Below, in pieces: positions 57,861-64,000 of a stretch of 64,000 nt of DNA. Under the pieces are notes generated by a model. It made no database searches. It worked only from the letters and a program-made list of their open reading frames with translations, and was not told the DNA's origin. Origin of the DNA: Alphaproteobacteria bacterium (GTDB lineage Bacteria; Pseudomonadota; Alphaproteobacteria; Rhizobiales; Devosiaceae); the NCBI GenBank assembly GCA_018818925.1, contig JAHJQZ010000015.1, forward strand, positions 19,664 through 83,663, written 5' to 3'. The stretch's first letter is position 1; each line of letters starts with the position of its first letter. The translations under genes were made by a program, and so were the position numbers.

Positions 57861-58046
57861 CTATTGGTGCTCGTCGTCGCGCCGATGCGCCTCGAGCACC
57901 TTGTCGACCCGCGCCTTTTCGAGCTTGCTGCCTTGCTTTTCGGCCTTGGTCCGGCCGAAAGCCAGGCGGTTTGCCTCGGCGGCCTGGTCTTTTTCGTCGC
58001 GCGCCTTGCGCTTGCGCGCCTGCCTCAGATTGACGATGTCGGCCAT
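57861..58046 (-). CDS. DUF4169 small basic protein
   Basis: A 61-residue, highly charged helical protein (MADIVNLRQARKRKARDEK..EANRLAFGRTK), as in the DUF4169 family of Hyphomicrobiales. It has no known function. The gene lies 4 bp downstream of the small membrane-protein gene on the same strand and is probably in one operon with it. Confidence 0.85.
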   Translation of the reverse strand: MADIVNLRQARKRKARDEKDQAAEANRLAFGRTKAEKQGSKLEKARVDKVLEAHRRDDEHQ

Positions 58047-58050
58047 GCGG

Positions 58051-58314
58051 CTAGCCCTGTTTTCGATCGCGTTTGGACCGACGGTACCACCAATAGCTGG
58101 CTGAGATCAGGCCGATTCCAACAAGGATCGCAAAGGCGCCGGAAATCATCCAGGCAACGGACCCACCCGTCAGAGGCTCGCATTCGGCCACGCAGGCGAT
58201 GGGATCGATATGGACGAGATCGGCGCCCTGCAGGAACCAGAGGCCACCAAGCAGGCTGAAACTGGCGCCGAGCAAGACGCCGATGACGGCAATAATTTGC
58301 GTTCCTGCAGACAT
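58051..58314 (-). CDS. Small two-helix membrane protein
   Basis: An 87-residue protein with two transmembrane helices (about residues 8-28 and 54-76) and a periplasmic loop with two cysteines (IACVAECEP) that could form a disulfide. The C-terminus is basic (WWYRRSKRDRK), which fits an inside location. An in-frame GTG at 58320 is an alternative start. The family is not recognised. It lies downstream of pyrG. Confidence 0.7.
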   Translation of the reverse strand: MSAGTQIIAVIGVLLGASFSLLGGLWFLQGADLVHIDPIACVAECEPLTGGSVAWMISGAFAILVGIGLISASYWWYRRSKRDRKQG

Positions 58315-58353
58315 TTTCACTTAACGCAAGCAAGAGATGGGTGTTCCCGGCCG

Positions 58354-59988
<1,635 letters not shown>

Positions 59989-60040
59989 TCACCATACAGC
60001 CGAATCGATGATTCGGATTCGCATTTTGACTGCCCCCAAC

Positions 60041-60066
60041 AAAGAAAAGGGGATGTTGCCATCCCC
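60041..60066 (-). terminator. Rho-independent terminator after secG
   Basis: Read on the minus strand: GGGGAT, 6-base loop, ATCCCC, then TTTTCTTT. The stem is at 60049-60054 and 60061-60066. It ends 23 bp after the secG stop, so pyrG probably has its own promoter in the 59983-60040 interval. Confidence 0.85.
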
Positions 60067-60088
60067 TGTTCCGTCTCGTCCGATGTCG

Positions 60089-60547
60089 TCAGTTGCCGCC
60101 GTTTTCGCCCGAGGCCGGCGCCTCGGGAATCGCCAGGGCTGGCGAGTCTCCGGTGGTGTCGGTGCCGGTGGTGTCGGTGCCGGTGGTCGCGCCGCCGGAA
60201 ACCGGCTCGCCGCTCGTTTGCTGCTGAAGCTGGTTGAGCGCGTCGAGCACATTGTCGGAGGCCGGCGCCGTGGTGCCGTCGGTGGTCTGGCTCTGCGCCG
60301 CGCTGTCCAGAATCGAGGTCGAGCCGGGATCGACGCCTTTCATCACGGTCAGCGCGATGGCGAACACGAAGAACAGCGCCGCAAGAATGCCCGTCGTACG
60401 CGTCAGCACATTGGCCGAGCCGCGCGCCGTCATGAAGCTGTTATTGCCACCGATCCCGAGCCCGCCCCCTTCGGAACGCTGGACGAGAATGACGCCGATC
60501 ATGGCAAGCACGATCAGCAGATAGGCAACAAGCAGCACATTATCCAT
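60089..60547 (-). CDS. secG: Preprotein translocase subunit SecG
   Basis: A 152-residue subunit of the SecYEG channel. Two transmembrane helices (about 2-22 and 52-70) frame the conserved loop VLVQRSEGGGLG (near residue 20-31). The C-terminal half is a low-complexity Thr/Gly/Asp/Gln extension, with a 5-residue repeat GTDTT from tandem 15-bp DNA repeats near 60150-60188. Such tails are usual in alphaproteobacterial SecG. The downstream terminator is at 60041. Confidence 0.94.
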   Translation of the reverse strand: MDNVLLVAYLLIVLAMIGVILVQRSEGGGLGIGGNNSFMTARGSANVLTRTTGILAALFFVFAIALTVMKGVDPGSTSILDSAAQSQTTDGTTAPASDNVLDALNQLQQQTSGEPVSGGATTGTDTTGTDTTGDSPALAIPEAPASGENGGN

Positions 60548-60682
60548 GAAACGGATCCGTCAGTCGAAACACGGGGGGCGTTCTAGAGCAATCGTCGAGC
60601 CAATGCCAGAGGCTTGCGGAAATATTGAGGCAGAGAGCCCGGCGCGCGCCATTCGGTGGCCCGCGCCGGCATTTGCATCCGT

Positions 60683-61432
60683 CTAGCCCAGCGCCCTCGC
60701 CGAATTGACGATCGACAGGAAGCTGGCGGCCTTGAGCGAGGCGCCGCCGATCAGCCCGCCGTCGACATCGGCGATGGCGAGGATCTCGTCGGCATTCTTG
60801 GGGTTGAGCGAACCACCGTAAAGGATGCGGATGTCGTCGCCGCCGGCACCGAACTGCTCCTTAAGGTGTCCGCGAATGGCGGCATGCACTTCGGCGATTT
60901 GCGCGCTGGTCGGCGTCAGGCCGGTGCCGATGGCCCAGACCGGCTCATAGGCGATGACGATCCTGCCGGCGGGATCGGCGCCGGGAACCGAGCCGGCCAT
61001 CTGGGTGGCAATGACCTTGAGTGTGTCGCCAGCCTCGCGCTCGCCGAGCGTCTCGCCGATGCAGATAATGGGCAGCGCCCCGCCTGCGAGCACCGCCTCG
61101 GCCTTGGCCTTGACCATCGCGTCGGTCTCGCCGTGGTCGGCGCGGCGCTCGGAGTGGCCGACAATGACAAAGCCGGCGCCGGCATCCATCAGCATCGGAA
61201 CGCTGAGATCGCCGGTATGCGCGCCTTTTTCGGCGGGATGGCAATCCTGGGCGCCAAGCGCCAGCGCCCGGCCGCCGACCTTGGCTCTGGCGGCGGCGAG
61301 AAGCGTGGCCGGCGGGCAGATCAGGCATTCGGGTCCACTCGAGCCGGACCCGGCCGCGATCAAGTCGATCTCGGTGAGTTCGGCCGCAAGCCCGTTCATT
61401 TTCCAGTTTCCGGCGATAAGACGTCTGCGCAT
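60683..61432 (-). CDS. tpiA: Triosephosphate isomerase
   Basis: A 249-residue glycolytic enzyme interconverting dihydroxyacetone phosphate and glyceraldehyde-3-phosphate. AGNWKMN (residues 7-13) contains the catalytic Lys, VIVGHSERR (near 88) the catalytic His and [11 protein letters not shown] (near 163) the catalytic Glu with loop 6. ATG 61432 is the family start. It is co-oriented with secG, with 135 bp between them. The 61433-61702 region shared with the divergent chaperone gene shows no other gene. Confidence 0.97.
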   Translation of the reverse strand: MRRRLIAGNWKMNGLAAELTEIDLIAAGSGSSGPECLICPPATLLAAARAKVGGRALALGAQDCHPAEKGAHTGDLSVPMLMDAGAGFVIVGHSERRADHGETDAMVKAKAEAVLAGGALPIICIGETLGEREAGDTLKVIATQMAGSVPGADPAGRIVIAYEPVWAIGTGLTPTSAQIAEVHAAIRGHLKEQFGAGGDDIRILYGGSLNPKNADEILAIADVDGGLIGGASLKAASFLSIVNSARALG

Positions 61433-61702
61433 TGTTCTGATCCCTAAGCCATGATCGCGAAACAGGACCCCGCATGGCAAATGTGCGGATTGCCGGCCTT
61501 GACTAGGATCATGCGACACCAAGAAAGAGCGGTGACGGCGCCCGTTTTATCGCTGCGACACGAAGCCGGCGGCTGGCGCGCACTTGCACTTGCCGGCGGA
61601 TTGTCCTACCCACCGACCATCGGCTTGCGGCGCCTCGGAAACCCTGTCTAATATCCGCCGCCGCCGCGTTGCAAGCGCAATTGTTCCTTTCGGAAGTCTT
61701 TC

Positions 61703-63574
61703 ATGCTCGACAGTCTGCGTAATTTCGGCTCGTCCATCCTCGGCAAGGTCATGATGGCGTTCCTGCTGGTCGGCCTGGCCGGCTTCGGCATCTCCGGCGT
61801 CCTGACCTCGATCGGCACCAATACGATCGCCCGGGTCGGCGACCAGGAGATCACGGTGCGCGACTTCCAGCGCGCCTACAACAACCAGCTCAACGCCACC
61901 GCCAACCAGATCGGCGCAGTGCCGACCTCGGACCAGGCCATGGCCATGGGGATACGCGGCGGAGTGCTCAACAGCCTCGCGGCCAATGCCGCCCTCGATT
62001 CGCTCGGTGGCCGCATGGGCCTCGGCGCCTCCGACGCGCGTCTTGGCGAGATGCTGCGCGAGGATTCGAGCTTTGCAGGCACGCTCGGCCAATTCGACCG
62101 CCGGAGTTTTCAGGCTGCCCTGCAAAGCGCCGGCTATACCGAGAGCGAATATGTCAACATGCTGCGGAAGGCCGCCGGCCGCCAGCAAATCGTCTCCTCG
62201 ACCCTGGCCGAGATCAGCCTGCCCGAGACCGCGCTCGACATCATCAACCGCTATTCGGGTGATCGCCGCATCGTTTCCTACTATGTGCTGCGTCCGCAGG
62301 GCATCGCCGCCCCGCCCGCGCCGGGCGAGGCGGAACTCGCCGCCTATCTGTCGGAAAACCAGTCCGCCTTCCGCACCGAGGAAACCCGCACGGCCAGGCT
62401 CGTCGTGCTCGACATCGACAGTCTTGCCAGGACAATCGAGGTCTCCGAAGCCCAGATCGCCGCCGAATACGAACGCACCAAGGCGAGCCTCACCACCACC
62501 GAAACCCGCACCATCCGCCAGGTCGTGCTCGACGAGGCGGGCAAGGCCGCGTTCGAAGCCGGCAAGGAAGAGGGCAAGAGCTTCGAGACGCTCGCCGCCG
62601 AGGCCGGGCTGACCCCGGTCGAACTCGGTACGCTGACCCGGGCGGAGATCACCGACGCGGCGCTGGCCGAAACCGCCTTCTCCCTCGAAGCCGGCGATTT
62701 CGCCGTCATTCCCGGCGTGCTCGGCTTCCGCGCCGTCGAGGTGTCGCAGGTCGACCCGGCCGGCGTCCCGGGCCTCGAAGAGGTGCATGACGACATTGCC
62801 CAGCAGCTCAAGGACAAGGAAGCGCGCAACCAGTATGCCGATGTTCTCGACGGCATCGAGGAACTGCGTGCCGCCTTCCGGCCGCTCGAGGAAATCGCCG
62901 CCCGCTTCAATCTTGACATCAACGCGGTCACGCTGACGCGCGACGGCGCGGCGCTCGAAAGCGTTCCGGCCATTCCGGCCGATTTCCGCGGACGGATCGC
63001 CGAGACTGTTTTCTCGACCGAAATGGACGCGCTCGCGCCATCCGTCGCCCTCGGCGCCAATCTCAATGTCTGGTTCGACCTCCAGGGCATCGAGGAAGCG
63101 CGCGACCAGACCCTGGACGAGGTACGCACGACGATCAGCGACGCCATCGTGGCCGAGCGGACCGCCACGGCGCTCGCAAGCGCCGCCGCCGAGGACGTGG
63201 CCGCCATCCGGCGCGGCCTTGCCATGGAGCTTGCCGCCACATCGCGCGGCACCTTCACCGCGCCCTCGGAGGCGTTTTACCGCACCGGCCTCGACACTTC
63301 GGAAATCGACCAGACGGTTGCCGCCGCCGTGTTCGCCGGCCCGGCGGGCCTTGTTGGCTCGGCCCGCAACGGCAATGGCAACCATGTCGTGTTCCGGGTG
63401 ACCGAAGTGCTGCCGCCGGCCGAGCTGCCGGGCGACGCCGCGCGCGACTATCTGGCCTCGACCTGGCGCGACGCCATCTACGCCGCCCTTGTCACCGCCC
63501 TGCGCAACGATGCCGGCATGTCGGTCTCGGAAGGCACGCTCGGCAATTTGCTCGGCCTTTCGGCCGAAAACTGA
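61703..63574 (+). CDS. SurA_N/PpiD-like peptidyl-prolyl isomerase chaperone
   Basis: A 623-residue protein anchored by one N-terminal helix (about residues 13-33), with the rest in the periplasm. The SurA_N_3 domain (about 34-170) starts RVGDQEITVRDFQRAYNNQLN. A parvulin-type domain lies near 230-370 (VLGFRAVEVSQVDPAGVPGLEEVHDDI). It helps outer-membrane and secreted proteins fold near the Sec channel. The parvulin active site appears weakly conserved by eye, so it may be mainly a chaperone. It lies 20 bp before trpE, as in related genomes. Confidence 0.9.
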   Translation: MLDSLRNFGSSILGKVMMAFLLVGLAGFGISGVLTSIGTNTIARVGDQEITVRDFQRAYNNQLNATANQIGAVPTSDQAMAMGIRGGVLNSLAANAALDSLGGRMGLGASDARLGEMLREDSSFAGTLGQFDRRSFQAALQSAGYTESEYVNMLRKAAGRQQIVSSTLAEISLPETALDIINRYSGDRRIVSYYVLRPQGIAAPPAPGEAELAAYLSENQSAFRTEETRTARLVVLDIDSLARTIEVSEAQIAAEYERTKASLTTTETRTIRQVVLDEAGKAAFEAGKEEGKSFETLAAEAGLTPVELGTLTRAEITDAALAETAFSLEAGDFAVIPGVLGFRAVEVSQVDPAGVPGLEEVHDDIAQQLKDKEARNQYADVLDGIEELRAAFRPLEEIAARFNLDINAVTLTRDGAALESVPAIPADFRGRIAETVFSTEMDALAPSVALGANLNVWFDLQGIEEARDQTLDEVRTTISDAIVAERTATALASAAAEDVAAIRRGLAMELAATSRGTFTAPSEAFYRTGLDTSEIDQTVAAAVFAGPAGLVGSARNGNGNHVVFRVTEVLPPAELPGDAARDYLASTWRDAIYAALVTALRNDAGMSVSEGTLGNLLGLSAEN

Positions 63575-63594
63575 TGGTGAGAAACTGACGCCAG

Positions 63595-64000
63595 ATGGGT
63601 GAAGCCAGCGACTACGAGACGTTCGCACGCGGCTACGGCAAGGGCGAGGCGCAAATCGTCTGGCGTCGCATCGTTGCCGATCTCGACACGCCGGTCGGCA
63701 TTTACATGAAACTGGCCGAGGGACGCACCAACACCTTCCTGCTCGAATCCGTCCTCGGCGGAACGACACGGGCGCGCTATTCCATGATCGGCGCCGAGCC
63801 GGACCTGATGCTCAAGGTTGAGAACGGCTTGCCCTTCGTCAACCGCCAGGTCGCTACGGACCCCGAGGCCTTCGAGCCGGTCGCGGCGGCCCCGCTCGAG
63901 GCCCTGCGCGCCCTGATCGCCGAATCCCGGGCCGAAATACCCGCCGAACTGCCGCCCTCGGCCGCCGGCATGTGGGGGTATCTGGGCTACGACATGGTGC
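63595..64000 (+). CDS. trpE: Anthranilate synthase component I (partial, runs off right edge)
   Basis: The first 135 residues of TrpE, which converts chorismate and ammonia (from TrpG) to anthranilate for tryptophan synthesis. FARGYGKGEAQIVWRRI is the conserved N-terminus. LLESVLGGTTRARYSMIGAEPD (near 50-70) contains the LLES element that binds feedback tryptophan. The segment ends at GMWGYLGYDMV, where the sequence stops. I see no leader peptide in the 20-bp gap to the preceding gene. Confidence 0.94.
   Translation, partial: MGEASDYETFARGYGKGEAQIVWRRIVADLDTPVGIYMKLAEGRTNTFLLESVLGGTTRARYSMIGAEPDLMLKVENGLPFVNRQVATDPEAFEPVAAAPLEALRALIAESRAEIPAELPPSAAGMWGYLGYDMV

Overview
The window is a 64-kb chromosomal segment of a high-GC alphaproteobacterium, most likely of the order Hyphomicrobiales (Rhizobiales). 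This rests on gene content and order: gyrA and ssb near uvrA, coaD followed by two cyclophilins and queA/tgt, pyrG-secG-tpiA followed by a SurA_N/PpiD-type chaperone and trpE, small DUF1127 and DUF4169 proteins, an IalB-family protein, GTTC-N7-GTTC SOS boxes, and short dispersed palindromes typical of rhizobial genomes. The genus cannot be fixed from this sequence. No plasmid, prophage or CRISPR locus is visible.

Layout. 1-4.1 kb: a BMP-type (nucleoside-like) ABC importer, two permeases plus a Tat-exported binding protein, divergent from a LysR regulator; its ATPase must lie outside. 4.1-11.2 kb: a predicted structured RNA with terminator, rsgA, a small Cys-rich secreted protein, tRNA-Ser, quinone oxidoreductase and TerC, a split YeeE/YedE pair with a UbiH-like monooxygenase, and an IalB protein. 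11.2-22.9 kb: mfd-sdhE, recG, a DUF502 membrane protein, a DJ-1/PfpI protein, glmS-glmU and a coiled-coil membrane protein. 23-31.3 kb: tRNA-Lys, a zinc alcohol dehydrogenase, pgi, tgt, queA, two cyclophilins and coaD. 31.3-35.6 kb: four tandem LysE exporters, a GFA-fold protein and an MFS transporter. 35.6-43.2 kb: gyrA, an MMPL/RND exporter with a secreted partner, and ssb.

43.2-47.9 kb is the accessory part, between ssb and uvrA. I find a complete transposon at 44266-47752 (3,487 bp): 22-bp terminal inverted repeats matching at 21 positions, bracketed by a perfect 8-bp target duplication CAGCATTT. It carries an IS1-like DDE transposase and four passengers: a small membrane protein, a KGG-motif basic protein, an HTH-P63C protein and a HEPN/Abi-like protein. 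Two near-identical palindromes and a strong promoter lie inside. A GIY-YIG protein sits just outside the left end. SOS boxes lie on both sides of this insert, next to ssb and next to uvrA, so both repair genes keep a LexA site although the insert has moved them apart.

47.9-64 kb: SOS-type uvrA, a tandem DUF1127 pair, GST, trmFO, DUF4342 and DUF1801 proteins, AMP nucleosidase, a Tat-exported flavodoxin, pyrG, secG, tpiA, the SurA_N chaperone and the start of trpE. Most of the window is housekeeping: genome repair (mfd, recG, uvrA, ssb, gyrA), tRNA modification (tgt, queA, trmFO), amino-sugar and cofactor synthesis (glmS, glmU, coaD) and protein folding or secretion. The main novelty candidate is the transposon and its possible defence cargo.
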